Source: Paenibacillus xylanexedens | GTDB taxonomy: Bacteria; Bacillota; Bacilli; Paenibacillales; Paenibacillaceae | Reading direction: 5' to 3' | Assembly (NCBI RefSeq): GCF_001908275.1 | Contig: NZ_CP018620.1 | Coordinates: 5,890,001-5,954,000 of the forward strand | Length of the DNA stretch: 64,000 nt | Part shown: piece after piece, positions 1 to 8,947 of the stretch | How the letters are laid out: each line of letters opens with the position of its first letter | Position numbering within the stretch: the first letter of the stretch is position 1 | Made by a program: the position numbers and the translations under genes | The notes under the pieces: generated by a model | The model's database searches: none | What the model was told of the DNA's origin: nothing | The model's input: the letters and a program-made list of their open reading frames with translations, nothing else

Positions 1-752
1 TTGTTTTTGAGATGGAAGTAACCATATCTTAAAAGTCCAGGACCACGTACATATAAATTTTCGAAGTAATTATTGGACATCGTCACATGAGGCACTCCAT
101 TGTAACTGCTGTTACCATCATTCGGATGACCAAGGATGACGCCATACTTATGGTTCGCAAATTTGGAATTGCTAATCGTAATATAGTCGGCGCGATCACC
201 AATATACAGAAGTTTGTCCAGATCACTACCGCCAGTGCTGTAGCTGTGACCAGCAAACGTCACATGATCAATCCAGTAATTGGAGCCTGAAGTGATATAC
301 ATCTGGATATCATCATTGGCATTAATATTGGAAGCGTGTTCAAAAGTCAGATTCTGAAAAATCACATTGCTTGAACTGCTTGTGGATCTGAAATGAATAT
401 TCGTTAATGTATGTTTGCCAAAGGAACCTACAAGTGTCTTGTTCGCTCCGAATTCAACCTTTTGCAGCGTGGAGGAAGAAATATTCTGTTCAATGACGAC
501 AATTTTGGCTGTAGAGCCCGCCATATGTGTTCTCAGGTCATTGAGATTACTAACGTAAACTACCTGACCGTTCTTGCCACCTGTCGTGGCTGCCTTCGAT
601 ACACCACTTTCATTCTTGGCACTGCCTGCAAAACCAGTCAACCCATTCGTACCTGTGTTCGGATAACTAGCCGCACCATATGTAGACGGGGCTGTAGAGA
701 CAGTTAACAACAATAGAGTTACAGCGAGTAAAAGCATCGAAAATTTCTTCAA
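1..752 (-). CDS. Secreted pectate lyase, family PL1 type (3' end outside window)
   Basis: The first 250 codons of a pectate lyase lie here; the rest runs off the window. It starts at a TTG (750-752) preceded by an AAAGGATGGTG ribosome-binding site. Residues 1-26 form a signal peptide (KKF, a leucine-rich core, then an AXA-like end), so the enzyme is secreted and should cleave polygalacturonate by beta-elimination. After the signal come the [11 protein letters not shown] start typical of PL1 enzymes, a beta-helix pattern, and the motifs NANDDIQ, WIDHVTF and [11 protein letters not shown], which match the calcium-binding and ladder regions of the family. It stands alone on the minus strand. The family assignment is firm; exact substrate preference is not visible. 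Confidence 0.85.
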   Translation of the reverse strand, partial: MKKFSMLLLAVTLLLLTVSTAPSTYGAASYPNTGTNGLTGFAGSAKNESGVSKAATTGGKNGQVVYVSNLNDLRTHMAGSTAKIVVIEQNISSSTLQKVEFGANKTLVGSFGKHTLTNIHFRSTSSSSNVIFQNLTFEHASNINANDDIQMYITSGSNYWIDHVTFAGHSYSTGGSDLDKLLYIGDRADYITISNSKFANHKYGVILGHPNDGNSSYNGVPHVTMSNNYFENLYVRGPGLLRYGYFHLKN

Positions 753-1039
753 AATTTCACCATCCTTTATAATATTATCCTCAAAGACAACTCGATTATA
801 TCGTGTAACTTTGGTTGTGACAATACAATAATTGCAAAAAGACAACAATATTATCTTTTTCGCAACAGCAGATCAGATATAGTGAAAAAACGTAAACCCA
901 GCCATTCGTTCACACAAAATAGAGACGCTAATTAGCGTCTCTATTAAGGAGTACTATGTGATCCAACTTGGAACTGATCTGCCCTCGGATCAGTTCTTAA
1001 AGCCTCTAACGAAAACCAGTGCTTGCGGATAATAATATG
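753..1039. terminator. Two hairpins between pectate lyase and the AraC gene
   Basis: This gap holds the pectate lyase promoter region on the left and two hairpins on the right. One is the perfect palindrome AGAGACGCTAATTAGCGTCTCT at about 913-934, followed on the minus strand by TATTTTG. The other has arms GAACTGATC and GATCAGTTC at 971-979 and 988-996. Both lie downstream of the AraC stop and probably end that transcript. Confidence 0.6.
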
Positions 1040-1882
1040 TTACGACTTCTGATAGCTGCGGCGGAAATCACCGGGTGTAAGTCGTTCCAGCTTCTTGAAG
1101 ATGGCTCCATAGTAGCTGGTCGATTCGAAGCCGACTTGACGAGCAATATCCTCCATCCCGCGCTGCACATTGTCGAGCAGCAGTTCCTTGCTCTTGTTGA
1201 CTCTTACCTGATTAACATAGCTGATGGGACGAAGACCTGTCGTCTTCTTGAACAAATGACAGAAATATTCTGGTGTGACACAGATCAATCCAGCCAGCGT
1301 TGGCAAAGTAATCTCTTCAGCATAATGCTGTTCAATATAGTCCAGAACCGGCTTTAATCGCTCATACTGCTGCCCGACGGTATCGCTGCCCTGCACAGAT
1401 ACGCGTTGAATAATCTCTGTCAATAAGGTATAGAGAATGGCGGAGCAGGCGTAATTGCTTAATGTCTGCTCTTGTGGTGTTAAGGCAGCTTGCAGCAACT
1501 CCCGCATCCGGGATAGAAGGTATTCAGGCTGTACAAGCGTGTATACGCATGTGTCGACAATGCCCACGGTTTCAAACAAGTTTGCTGACCCGTTGCCATC
1601 GAAAATGATCCAGTCGACTTCCCAACTGTCGGATAGCGCATAGTATTCATGCTTCTGTCCAGGGAATAACAGCATGCCCATACCTGGCTTGACGATATGT
1701 TCCGTTTCACTTAGCTTGAGCTTACCCACACCGCTGCGGCATTGTATCCACTGATAATCCTCAATGCCTTGGTCTCGGCGGATATGCTCCTGTTCATGAT
1801 GCAGGCCAATGCCAAGTAAATAAAAAGGGAGCAGCTTGTCTCGGGCAGATAATACCGGAAAATTACGATTGGGATGCGGCAT
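1040..1882 (-). CDS. AraC-family transcriptional regulator
   Basis: This 280-residue protein has the usual AraC plan: an N-terminal cupin sensor (about residues 15-150, with PGMGMLLFPGQKHEYY) and two helix-turn-helix motifs at the C-terminus (about 178-278, with the PEYFCHLFKKTTG and DIARQVGFESTSYYGAIFKK segments). It is divergent from the GH42 beta-galactosidase across a 114 bp gap, so it most likely controls that gene in response to a sugar. The ATG at 1882 follows an AGGAGAG ribosome-binding site. The family is certain; the target and inducer are inferred from position only. Confidence 0.88.
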   Translation of the reverse strand: MPHPNRNFPVLSARDKLLPFYLLGIGLHHEQEHIRRDQGIEDYQWIQCRSGVGKLKLSETEHIVKPGMGMLLFPGQKHEYYALSDSWEVDWIIFDGNGSANLFETVGIVDTCVYTLVQPEYLLSRMRELLQAALTPQEQTLSNYACSAILYTLLTEIIQRVSVQGSDTVGQQYERLKPVLDYIEQHYAEEITLPTLAGLICVTPEYFCHLFKKTTGLRPISYVNQVRVNKSKELLLDNVQRGMEDIARQVGFESTSYYGAIFKKLERLTPGDFRRSYQKS

Positions 1883-1996
1883 AAGACTAACTCTCCTGAT
1901 CTTAATATTGTTATATCATATTAATTATTTAAGATATTCACTCGAATTAATATAGCATATAATCGCAATATATTGATAAATAAAGGAGATCACAGG
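1883..1996 (+). promoter_or_regulatory. Divergent promoter region between AraC and GH42 genes
   Basis: This AT-rich gap has a TATAAT box at 1958-1963 facing the beta-galactosidase, with no good -35 hexamer 16-18 bases upstream. A weak -35 fits a promoter that needs the neighbouring AraC activator. The ribosome-binding site AAAGGAG lies at about 1982-1988. Confidence 0.45.
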
Positions 1997-3982
1997 ATGA
2001 CAATTAAGATCGGAATTGATTATTATCCAGAGCAATGGACCCCGGAGTTATGGGAGAAAGATGCTGTACTTATGCGAGAGACGGGGGTTGCTGTTGTGCG
2101 AATGGCGGAGTTCGCCTGGAGCCGAATGGAACCGAATGAGGGTAATTATCAGTTTGAATGGCTGGATGCGGCTATAGAAGTATTCGCTTCGCGCGGCATG
2201 GAAATTGTGTTGTGCACCCCAACCAATACCCCGCCAAACTGGATGACAACACGTTATCCGGATGTGCTGCCCATGGATGAACAACGCCACATCATTCGGC
2301 CAGGTGTGCGTGGACATCGTTGCAACAACAGCCCTTCCTTGAGAATGCTGGGCTCCAAATTTGTGGAAGCGATATCACAGCGCTATGGTAAGCATCCCGC
2401 CGTCATTGGCTGGCAAATCGATAACGAGATGCACTACCAGGAGTGCCATTGTGATACATGTAATCGTGCATTTGTCGCTTGGCTGCAAAAGCGTTATTCC
2501 AATCTGGAGGAATTGAACCGGGAGTGGGGTACGGTCGTCTGGAGTGGTGAGTACAGCAGCTGGGCTGAGGTAACAACACCACTCGGACCCAGCAAACCAA
2601 TGAATCCTTCCTATCTTCTGGAGTACAAACGATTTTGTTCTGACAGCGTAGGCTATCTGCTGGGATGGCAGCTTGAGATTTTACGCCGTAACTGTCCAGG
2701 CCAATTTGTGACGCATAACATGTGGCAGTATCCGAATAGTCTGGACTATTATGATATGCACAACGAATTGGACTTCGTCTCTGTTGATTATTATCCAAAT
2801 GAGCTGTATCGCGATTATGGCGATCGGTTTCCGAGGAACGGAGCGCTTACGCTGGACTTGGTTCGCGGCATCAAACGCCGCAATTTCTGGGTAATGGAAC
2901 AGCTCAGCGGAGCACAGGGTGCCTGGATGCCGATTCAGCGCACCCCGTATCCTGGACTGATCCGAGCTCGCTCCTGGCAGACAATCGCTCGCGGTGCGGA
3001 TATGGTCGTCCATTTCCGGTGGCGGAGTGCTACCGTCGGAGCGGAACAGTTCTGGCATGGGCTAATCGACCACAGCAATGTTCCTGGACGCAGGTTCAGG
3101 GAGTTTGCTGAGCTTACTCGCGAGGTGAACCGGTTAGGAGAAATGCTCGCCGACTCAACCATTGTTACCCAGGTTGCGATTCTGCATTCGCATGATCAGC
3201 ATACGGCACTTTCCCTTCAGCCACAGGCGGAAGGAGGAATGCACTATATAGACAACTTGTCCTCTATGCATAATGCATTTCTGAAAATGGGTGTTGGTAC
3301 AGACGTTATCAATTGGACCGAGGAGCTCGATGGGTACAAGCTGGTCATTGTCCCTTCTCTCTTCCTGTTAAGTGAAGAAATAGCACAGCGACTGGAGCGA
3401 TTCGCAGCTAAAGGGGGGACGGTTGTCCTCACAAATCGGACCGGTGTGAAGAACATGAGGAATGTATGTGAGATGCTGCCTCTGCCGGGGCTACTGGCCG
3501 AAGCCGCGGGTGTTGTCGTAAGTGAATATGATGCCATCGGCAACAGTGAGCATCGGATACGGAACGCGGAGGGCAAGACATTCGCTGCGAAGCAATGGTG
3601 TGATCTACTGGAACTGCGAGGCGCAGAGCCGATCGCCTGGTATGACAACGACTTTTACGAGGGTGTACCGGCGGTTACTGTCAATAAGTTTGGTGAAGGT
3701 GAAGTGTATTATGTTGGCACTTGGCCGGAGCCATCGTATTTCTATCAGTTGTTTGAAGGCATATTGAAGGAAAAGGAATTGGCGCCCAAAATCCAGCTGC
3801 CGGAAGGTGTTGAGCTGTCGATTCGAACGAAGGGGGAGCAAAACTTCCTCTTCCTGATCAATTTGACGAATGAGCAACGAGAGATTACGCTGGACGTTCC
3901 TTTTCGCAGCTTGTTGACCAGCGAGAGGTTGGATCAGAAGTTGACTCTTCCAGCTATGGGAGTAGATATTATAACTGTATAA
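1997..3982 (+). CDS. GH42 beta-galactosidase (intracellular)
   Basis: This 661-residue enzyme belongs to glycoside hydrolase family 42 and should release galactose from beta-galactosides or short galactans. There is no signal peptide, so it acts in the cytoplasm. The acid/base is Glu144 in the IDNEMH motif and the nucleophile is Glu301 in VMEQLSG, where the family has them. The cysteines in HRCNNS and CHCDTC match the zinc cluster of many GH42 enzymes. The ATG at 1997 is chosen because AAAGGAG sits 8 bases before it; an in-frame TTG at 1973 has no such site. The length is normal. It is divergent from an AraC regulator, its likely controller, and fits the galactan-using theme of the far end of the window. 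Confidence 0.93.
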   Translation: MTIKIGIDYYPEQWTPELWEKDAVLMRETGVAVVRMAEFAWSRMEPNEGNYQFEWLDAAIEVFASRGMEIVLCTPTNTPPNWMTTRYPDVLPMDEQRHIIRPGVRGHRCNNSPSLRMLGSKFVEAISQRYGKHPAVIGWQIDNEMHYQECHCDTCNRAFVAWLQKRYSNLEELNREWGTVVWSGEYSSWAEVTTPLGPSKPMNPSYLLEYKRFCSDSVGYLLGWQLEILRRNCPGQFVTHNMWQYPNSLDYYDMHNELDFVSVDYYPNELYRDYGDRFPRNGALTLDLVRGIKRRNFWVMEQLSGAQGAWMPIQRTPYPGLIRARSWQTIARGADMVVHFRWRSATVGAEQFWHGLIDHSNVPGRRFREFAELTREVNRLGEMLADSTIVTQVAILHSHDQHTALSLQPQAEGGMHYIDNLSSMHNAFLKMGVGTDVINWTEELDGYKLVIVPSLFLLSEEIAQRLERFAAKGGTVVLTNRTGVKNMRNVCEMLPLPGLLAEAAGVVVSEYDAIGNSEHRIRNAEGKTFAAKQWCDLLELRGAEPIAWYDNDFYEGVPAVTVNKFGEGEVYYVGTWPEPSYFYQLFEGILKEKELAPKIQLPEGVELSIRTKGEQNFLFLINLTNEQREITLDVPFRSLLTSERLDQKLTLPAMGVDIITV

Positions 3983-4003
3983 GATCAGCAGCTTTTCTTA
4001 TTT

Positions 4004-4052
4004 AAGAAGGGATGTCTCACAAGGCTTACGACCTTGAGGGACATCCCTTCTC
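4004..4052. terminator. Terminator hairpin after the GH42 gene
   Basis: Long inverted repeat with arms GAAGGGATGTC and GACATCCCTTC around an inner CAAGG/CCTTG stem. It lies between convergent genes and probably serves both strands, although the T tracts are short. Confidence 0.6.
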
Positions 4053-4106
4053 TGCTTTCACTAACATTCACCTAATCTGAATAAGAGTATTGCCAGTTAG
4101 TTCATC

Positions 4107-5249
4107 TTATTTGATTTTGATTTCCAATTCATCATTCTTGGCTTCCTGCAAATCATCATAGACCTTATCTGGTTTACCACGAAGTTTTAATACCATGGAC
4201 TCCGGATGGTCCAACAGATTGCTACTGAAAGAATACATCATTCCGTCTTCCGTTCCGCTCCCGCCTACCATGGATAACTTGGTCTGTTTCCCGTTTTTAG
4301 TGGTAGTTACAATCTCAAGAGGCTGAACGACTTCACTGATCGACAACTTCGTTTTGTAATCGATCTCTTGCTCCGGCTCAAAAACAATTCTAACCCGAGT
4401 CATAAGCGGTGATAATTCCACTTCGGACAACGTAACTTCATGACCCCCAACGGTAAAGGTCCGATTAACGTTGATGATTTCCGTTTTGGGGATAGAGAAC
4501 TTGGGATCCAGTGCAAAAGAAAGATTCATTTTTTTGGAATATTTATATTTTCGTTCCTTTTCCCCTTTTTCTGAATTTCCCACCACATCTGGAACAACGG
4601 AAGAAAGCTGGAATTGAAGATTCACTTGCTCAGGCAGTGGTTTATTTCGATTACGCTCAATTGTATTCCGGCCATAAATGGTATGTTTATCATTCGAAAA
4701 ATGCATACCTCCTATATTTCCGTTATCAAGGACATAACCTGTTTTTGCATCCGTCATCTTGGTATTGACTATCGAATAAATCTCTTGCGAAGCATCCGTT
4801 CTGGCGGTATACAATACGGTTATCCTGTTCTCATCCGCCATAACCGCGTTCACGGTAAACTGATATATTCCTGATGTCACCGTCCGATCCACGAGTTGCA
4901 CATAACCATTATTGAGCGTTGAAGTAATCGTTGCACGGTCCATATCCGAAGTTAGCAGGCCACGAAAGGGTTCAAGTACTCCCCAATGGGTCACAGGCTC
5001 AGTATATGTTGCCGGTTGTTGCCCATAGTTTCCAAGCGGGCCTATAAGAAACCAACCCGCAGCCAGAACCGTGACTAGCACTGCCGTGATCCATTTGATA
5101 CGAACAGTCCTACCTGATCGTTTTGTTCTGGCCTTTGCGAGACCACGTTGAATTGCCGCAGTCGTGTCCGCCGGATTCCATTGCTGTTTCTCTCTTTTCA
5201 CCTGATATGCGTCTGCAAGAAGTGCTTTCTCCTCCGGGTTAGTGGTCAT
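4107..5249 (-). CDS. Membrane anti-sigma factor with DUF4179-type domain
   Basis: This 380-residue protein has a short cytoplasmic N-terminus (about 1-48), one membrane segment (about 51-70, WITAVLVTVLAAGWFLIG) and a large extracytoplasmic part of beta-rich sequence. That plan, and its position directly after an ECF sigma gene with an 11 bp overlap, mark it as the cognate anti-sigma factor that holds the sigma at the membrane until a signal arrives. The outer domain resembles the DUF4179 family common in Paenibacillus and Bacillus. The ATG at 5249 is translationally coupled to the sigma stop. The signal it senses cannot be read from the sequence. Confidence 0.8.
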   Translation of the reverse strand: MTTNPEEKALLADAYQVKREKQQWNPADTTAAIQRGLAKARTKRSGRTVRIKWITAVLVTVLAAGWFLIGPLGNYGQQPATYTEPVTHWGVLEPFRGLLTSDMDRATITSTLNNGYVQLVDRTVTSGIYQFTVNAVMADENRITVLYTARTDASQEIYSIVNTKMTDAKTGYVLDNGNIGGMHFSNDKHTIYGRNTIERNRNKPLPEQVNLQFQLSSVVPDVVGNSEKGEKERKYKYSKKMNLSFALDPKFSIPKTEIINVNRTFTVGGHEVTLSEVELSPLMTRVRIVFEPEQEIDYKTKLSISEVVQPLEIVTTTKNGKQTKLSMVGGSGTEDGMMYSFSSNLLDHPESMVLKLRGKPDKVYDDLQEAKNDELEIKIK

Positions 5250-5787
5250 GCCAATCCCTCCTATTCCTCATCAACTTGCGCAACTGTTGGAGTCCCTTGT
5301 GCTGCCAGGTCTTGATCGTACCTTCCGGTTTGCCGAGGATGGAGGCAATATCCGTCAGTGTCATGTCGTTATAATATTTCAGCAATAATACATGGCGATA
5401 TTTCGGTTTCACCTTTTGCAAAAGAGATTCCATAGCGATTCGATTATCATCAACGCTAATCATCCAAGACGCCGGAATGCTGTCCTCTATATCCTCCTTC
5501 GCCAGAGGTGTCGCCCGCTTGCGGCGCCTCTGTTCATCGATGCAGACATAGATGAGAATCCGAATGATCCACGACTTGAACGCCTTCTCATTATTCAGCG
5601 TACGACGTTTGATCCAAGCCCGGCACGTCATCTCCTGCACAGCTTCCAGCGCATCTTGCCGATTACGCAGGTAACTGTAGGCGATGGAAATGAGCGTATC
5701 TTGATGTTCCATAATGGATTGCACAAATGCCGTCTCGTCTTCAGTCTGTACATATATCCTCTGGTTCATCTCTGCTTTTGTTTCCAC
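5239..5787 (-). CDS. ECF-type RNA polymerase sigma factor
   Basis: This 182-residue sigma factor carries region 2 (about 25-90, with SYLRNRQDALEAVQEMTCRAW) and region 4 (about 118-172, with LLLKYYNDMTLTDIASILG and GTIKTWQHKGLQQL). It directs RNA polymerase to a stress or envelope regulon. The GTG at 5785-5787 is the likely start because GGAGGGATGC lies just before it; an upstream in-frame start at 5841 has no binding site and would add residues unlike the family. It overlaps the downstream anti-sigma gene by 11 bp. The promoter just upstream has an ECF-like form, so it is probably autoregulated. Confidence 0.9.
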   Translation of the reverse strand: METKAEMNQRIYVQTEDETAFVQSIMEHQDTLISIAYSYLRNRQDALEAVQEMTCRAWIKRRTLNNEKAFKSWIIRILIYVCIDEQRRRKRATPLAKEDIEDSIPASWMISVDDNRIAMESLLQKVKPKYRHVLLLKYYNDMTLTDIASILGKPEGTIKTWQHKGLQQLRKLMRNRRDWHDH

Positions 5788-5823
5788 CCCGCATCCCTCC
5801 TTCTCTCTCTTTCTGTGGTATAA

Positions 5824-5850
5824 GACGGGTGAGTGAAGCAAACGGTTTTT
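5824..5850 (-). promoter_or_regulatory. Candidate ECF-type autoregulatory promoter
   Basis: On the minus strand AAAAACC (5844-5850) is followed after 16 bases by CGTC (5824-5827). An AAACC-like -35 and a CGTC -10 with a 16-base spacer is the classic ECF sigma arrangement. It sits about 37 bases upstream of the sigma start codon. Confidence 0.55.
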
Positions 5851-5865
5851 AATATTTGTTCATCA

Positions 5866-5900
5866 AAAAAGCTCCGCCATCATTATGAGGGAGCTTGATT
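5866..5900 (-). terminator. Terminator of the small-gene cluster
   Basis: On the minus strand AAGCTCC and GGAGCTT arms are followed by a TTTTTT run. It lies downstream of the gene ending at 5967 and upstream of the sigma promoter. Confidence 0.7.
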
Positions 5901-5966
5901 ACATAGCACTTCGGCCGCCGGTATACTGAATTACGTACACGAATGAACAATCCAAGATCAACTAAC

Positions 5967-6368
5967 TTACAAATTGCCGGTGACTTCGATCCCGTCGGCC
6001 AATTGCAGATGGTTTTTCACCCAAGCTGTAAACTGATTCAAAAAATTCCGTAATTCAGGCTCTGCAACCACCTGGTGATCCAACTCTGATAAAATCCCCA
6101 CCCACACATCCTTCGTAATCGGATTCTCCCAGCAGGGATCAAGCTCCTTCATCTCTTCTCCAGTTCGCGGGTCAATTAAGGGAAATGCGCGATCCAATGC
6201 AGGGCGAATATAGTCAAAGTCTTCATGATATATGAACAGCATGTCTTCCATCTCTACTTCAACCGATTCTTCTATGTATAAAGGGGATACAACAAAACCC
6301 ACATTCCGCTGTGGACCTTGATACTGATATATGAGCGCAGGAATTGTTCTCTTTGATTTTTTAGCCAT
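5967..6368 (-). CDS. Hypothetical protein, 133 residues
   Basis: I do not recognise this family. The protein is soluble and acidic, with no signal peptide or membrane segment; a lysine-rich start (AKKSKR) leads into a beta-rich middle (GFVVSPLYIEESVEVEMED) and a helical C-terminus. The ATG at 6368 follows CAGGAGGAGC; an in-frame start at 6392 lies upstream of that site and is less likely. It is the last of four same-strand small genes, one of which is a SMI1/KNR4 protein, so an immunity or accessory role is possible but unproven. Confidence 0.6.
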   Translation of the reverse strand: MAKKSKRTIPALIYQYQGPQRNVGFVVSPLYIEESVEVEMEDMLFIYHEDFDYIRPALDRAFPLIDPRTGEEMKELDPCWENPITKDVWVGILSELDHQVVAEPELRNFLNQFTAWVKNHLQLADGIEVTGNL

Positions 6369-6444
6369 ATATGCTCCTCCTGTTTCAGGCAAATCTCTTA
6401 CCGATCAGAGCCATATTCCCAGCCCATATGTACAACCTCCTCCT

Positions 6445-7092
6445 TCAGACTTCGTTCGCTCCAGATCGTTGCTTTTGTTCATGCATTTGATGGATTGAAC
6501 GATCCAACCATAACTCATACCAGTCCAGAAAATGTAATCGATTCGTATTGCCCCAATACTGATCAGGATAGATTCCATTGCGGTTAGCCCGGTCATCAAC
6601 CCAGATCTCTCCGTAGGAGGCTCCCTTAACAATCAGATTCATGGAGATGCCACAACCAAAATCACTGATGCGCAGCATGCCTGCCGACCATTTTGGATCA
6701 AGATATTCATGTTCCAACGCTTCCCATTCCTCTTCTTCCTTGCTGTCTTCGAACCAGTCATAGTTCCAGTTCCATGATTCTGTGAATTGAAAAGGGTCCG
6801 AGATTGCATTCAGCTCATCATCATAACCAAGCACAGCGTATACGCCGTCATCCGGGTTTTCCAGACCATAATAAGGTCCTGCACCACCCGTTCCCATATG
6901 AAGAAGCCATGCCTTATACTCCTCCGGCAACTCAATTCGCCATTTCTGTTCAAATTGCGTGATATCCTCCTGCGTCCACACAGGCTCCATTTCATATTCA
7001 TGGTTTTCTGCGCCAAACAGGTCCAGATCCGGGTCCAGACTTCGGAGAGTGCTCAACTTTTCACGCATCCGCTCCAGTTGTACAGTGTACAT
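6445..7092 (-). CDS. SMI1/KNR4 (SUKH) family protein
   Basis: This 215-residue protein has the SUKH pattern: an N-terminal region with ITQFEQKWRIELPEEYKAWLLHMG (about 44-67), then GAGPYYGL, and later GMLRISDFGCGISMNLIVKG and GEIWVDDRANRNGIYP. SUKH proteins are widespread as immunity proteins to nuclease toxins in bacterial polymorphic toxin systems, and also occur as general regulators. No toxin gene is seen nearby. The ATG at 7092 follows AGGAAAGG. It is in a run of small minus-strand genes that probably form one transcript. Confidence 0.85.
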   Translation of the reverse strand: MYTVQLERMREKLSTLRSLDPDLDLFGAENHEYEMEPVWTQEDITQFEQKWRIELPEEYKAWLLHMGTGGAGPYYGLENPDDGVYAVLGYDDELNAISDPFQFTESWNWNYDWFEDSKEEEEWEALEHEYLDPKWSAGMLRISDFGCGISMNLIVKGASYGEIWVDDRANRNGIYPDQYWGNTNRLHFLDWYELWLDRSIHQMHEQKQRSGANEV

Positions 7093-7121
7093 AATCTACC
7101 TTTCCTCCCTTCGCTACTCTA

Positions 7122-7802
7122 TTACGTTTGTTCCACGGCATACCCGCGTTGCTGCAACTCATCCAGTGCTGCTGCCACATCTCGCTCAGGACACAACTGC
7201 TTAATCAGGCTGGCGGTCACCGGTTTTTCTGCATATACATCAGTTACGGCTTCCAACGGCAGATCCGGCAAGTCATAGTAGCCTTTGGCCCAGTCAACGT
7301 AATCTTCCGTGTTCTTCTCCAAATATCCCAGTAAAAATTCTGCGCCACCTCTGGCATCCACTTCGTCTTCCTCGGTCATCGCCAGCTGAATCCAGTTACC
7401 AACCTTCCATGACAAGTCGTTCCCTTCCTGCCATAGGCAAAAGGTCACATCCTCCATATCCAATGTTTCCTCATGATCTCGCAGAACAGCCATCAAGGCC
7501 TCTGGCACTTCATCATACATGCCCGGGTAGATCTCACCATCCTCACGTGCATGCGGGCTTAAAGGTGACTCATGATCGAATCCCTTGATCAAGGTACCTG
7601 AATTCGTAAACAATACATGCAGATGATCACCTGCACCGTTATTAATGCTTCCCCACGCCACACCTGGCTGAAGCTCAGCTTCATAATAATGAACGCGTAG
7701 CCATTCTTCCTCCGAAAAGATGATATCCAATGCAGCAAGTATTCTCATCCGTTTACGCAAGCTATCTGCATTCATCATGGTTGTTTCGTTCCAATCCTGC
7801 AT
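7122..7802 (-). CDS. Hypothetical protein, 226 residues
   Basis: I do not recognise this protein. It is acidic and soluble, rich in Trp and Asp/Glu, with no membrane segment. The middle (EEWLRVHYYEAELQPGVAW, then INNGAGDHLHVLFTNSGTLIKGFDHESPLSP) looks like a globular enzyme-free fold, and the C-terminal 35 residues form a helical tail. ATG at 7802 is preceded by AGGAGGAATTTGAT, which settles the start; a GTG at 7832 would lie upstream of that site. The gene before it ends at 7832. Its neighbours include a SUKH protein, so an immunity or sensing role is one guess. Confidence 0.65.
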   Translation of the reverse strand: MQDWNETTMMNADSLRKRMRILAALDIIFSEEEWLRVHYYEAELQPGVAWGSINNGAGDHLHVLFTNSGTLIKGFDHESPLSPHAREDGEIYPGMYDEVPEALMAVLRDHEETLDMEDVTFCLWQEGNDLSWKVGNWIQLAMTEEDEVDARGGAEFLLGYLEKNTEDYVDWAKGYYDLPDLPLEAVTDVYAEKPVTASLIKQLCPERDVAAALDELQQRGYAVEQT

Positions 7803-7831
7803 ATCAAATTCCTCCTGTTCACATATGTACA

Positions 7832-8299
7832 CTACATCCGAATTAATTCATCCAGCGTGTTATTTCCCTGAATACTTGGTGTCATGATAATCGCGATCCG
7901 ACTGGCTTCTCTGGATATGATACACGCATAGTTTCCGGGCTTTAACTGAAACAAGACCCCTTCACACGACTCATCCGGCTCCAAATCACCGCCACTGACA
8001 TCATCTGCTGCTCCTAGATAGACGTTGCCCGACGGAACTTGCAAATGATACACTTTTCCACGTTCTGCTACCCGTTCTGGATCTACATCTGCATCTACAT
8101 CCTGCATGCTCCATTCCACCTCATACACTCCATCCGCACCCAAGTTAAGGAACAGACAATGGCCTGCATTCACCTCAGCCAGCTCGTCCGCCGGAATGGA
8201 CCACCAGTCCGAAGTATCCTCGACACGATGTTTTAACGCAGCCAGATCATACAAGCACATTGTTGCCGTATCTGTAACCATTTGAAATGTCCCTCTCAT
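7832..8299 (-). CDS. Hypothetical protein, DUF6386-like
   Basis: This soluble protein of about 155 residues begins with VTDTATMCLYDLAALKHRV and DWWSIP, a pattern I associate with the DUF6386 family of Paenibacillus and related bacteria; that link is from memory and moderate. It has a beta-rich core (GNVYLGAADDVSGGDLEPDE). Three starts are possible: TTG 8305, ATG 8299 and ATG 8281. ATG 8299 has AAGGGACGG about 9 bases upstream, and ATG 8281 has AGAGGGAC. It heads the four-gene cluster running to 5967. No function can be named. Confidence 0.6.
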   Translation of the reverse strand: MRGTFQMVTDTATMCLYDLAALKHRVEDTSDWWSIPADELAEVNAGHCLFLNLGADGVYEVEWSMQDVDADVDPERVAERGKVYHLQVPSGNVYLGAADDVSGGDLEPDESCEGVLFQLKPGNYACIISREASRIAIIMTPSIQGNNTLDELIRM

Positions 8300-8487
8300 A
8301 TTCAACCGTCCCTTCTGTCTGATTCAGGTCTGAGCTCAGAAATATATTCCATCATTATATCAAGCCTGGTACACGTGTAAAAGGAACCCCTGGTCCATCT
8401 CTGCTTTCGCAACTCTTCATTTCTCGCTCCAAATGGTCGATATAAGCATAACTGACTTTTTTTGAACCTGATGGAGGAAGCCAAGCC

Positions 8488-8865
8488 ATGTCAATTAACA
8501 ATAGAAAAGAACCCTTTCGCTACACATTGAAGGAACCGATCCACTTTGAGATCTATATTCTCAGCATCAACGGGGTTAACGCACCAGCCAAACCCATTCA
8601 GGCCGAACTCTGCGATATCAGTCGATCTGGCTGTCAGCTGTCATTTCCGCTGTCCCTGCCTGTCGAGAATAACGATATTCGGATTGGAATGAATATGCTG
8701 CTTTTTGAAGACCCTCTATATATGGAAGGCACTCTCCGCTGGGGTCAAGAAAAAAATACCTCATGGCACTATGGGGTTCAACTCGAAATGCAGGATGGGA
8801 ACCAGGACCGTCTCTCTAGAGAGATGCGAATGCTTGCAGGACAAGGTAAAATCATCGTGAAATAG
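8488..8865 (+). CDS. PilZ-domain protein
   Basis: This 125-residue protein is a stand-alone PilZ domain. It has the basic N-terminal stretch (RKEPFR) and the DISRSGCQL segment that matches the second conserved PilZ motif (D-x-S-x-x-G), so it is likely to bind cyclic di-GMP and pass the signal to a partner. The R-x-x-x-R motif is not perfect (RKEPFR has four residues between the arginines, KEPFR three), so binding needs testing. The ATG at 8488 follows ATGGAGGAAG. It is transcribed alone, divergent from the small-gene cluster, with 188 bp between them. Confidence 0.75.
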   Translation: MSINNRKEPFRYTLKEPIHFEIYILSINGVNAPAKPIQAELCDISRSGCQLSFPLSLPVENNDIRIGMNMLLFEDPLYMEGTLRWGQEKNTSWHYGVQLEMQDGNQDRLSREMRMLAGQGKIIVK

Positions 8866-8901
8866 TGAACTAGCCATATAACCTGATAACACAAAGAACA
8901 A

Positions 8902-8931
8902 CAAAAAAACAGCCCAATCAAATTGGACTGT
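8902..8931 (-). terminator. Terminator after the xanthine/uracil permease
   Basis: On the minus strand CAGTCCAA and TTGGGCTG arms (one G-U pair) are followed by TTTTTTTG. Confidence 0.8.
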
Positions 8932-8947
8932 CGCAAGATGAGTCTCT

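Noticed and set aside
8302-8484. A 60-codon minus-strand frame between the DUF6386-like and PilZ genes
   Set aside because: No ribosome-binding site and no recognisable composition; the gap is more likely promoter sequence.
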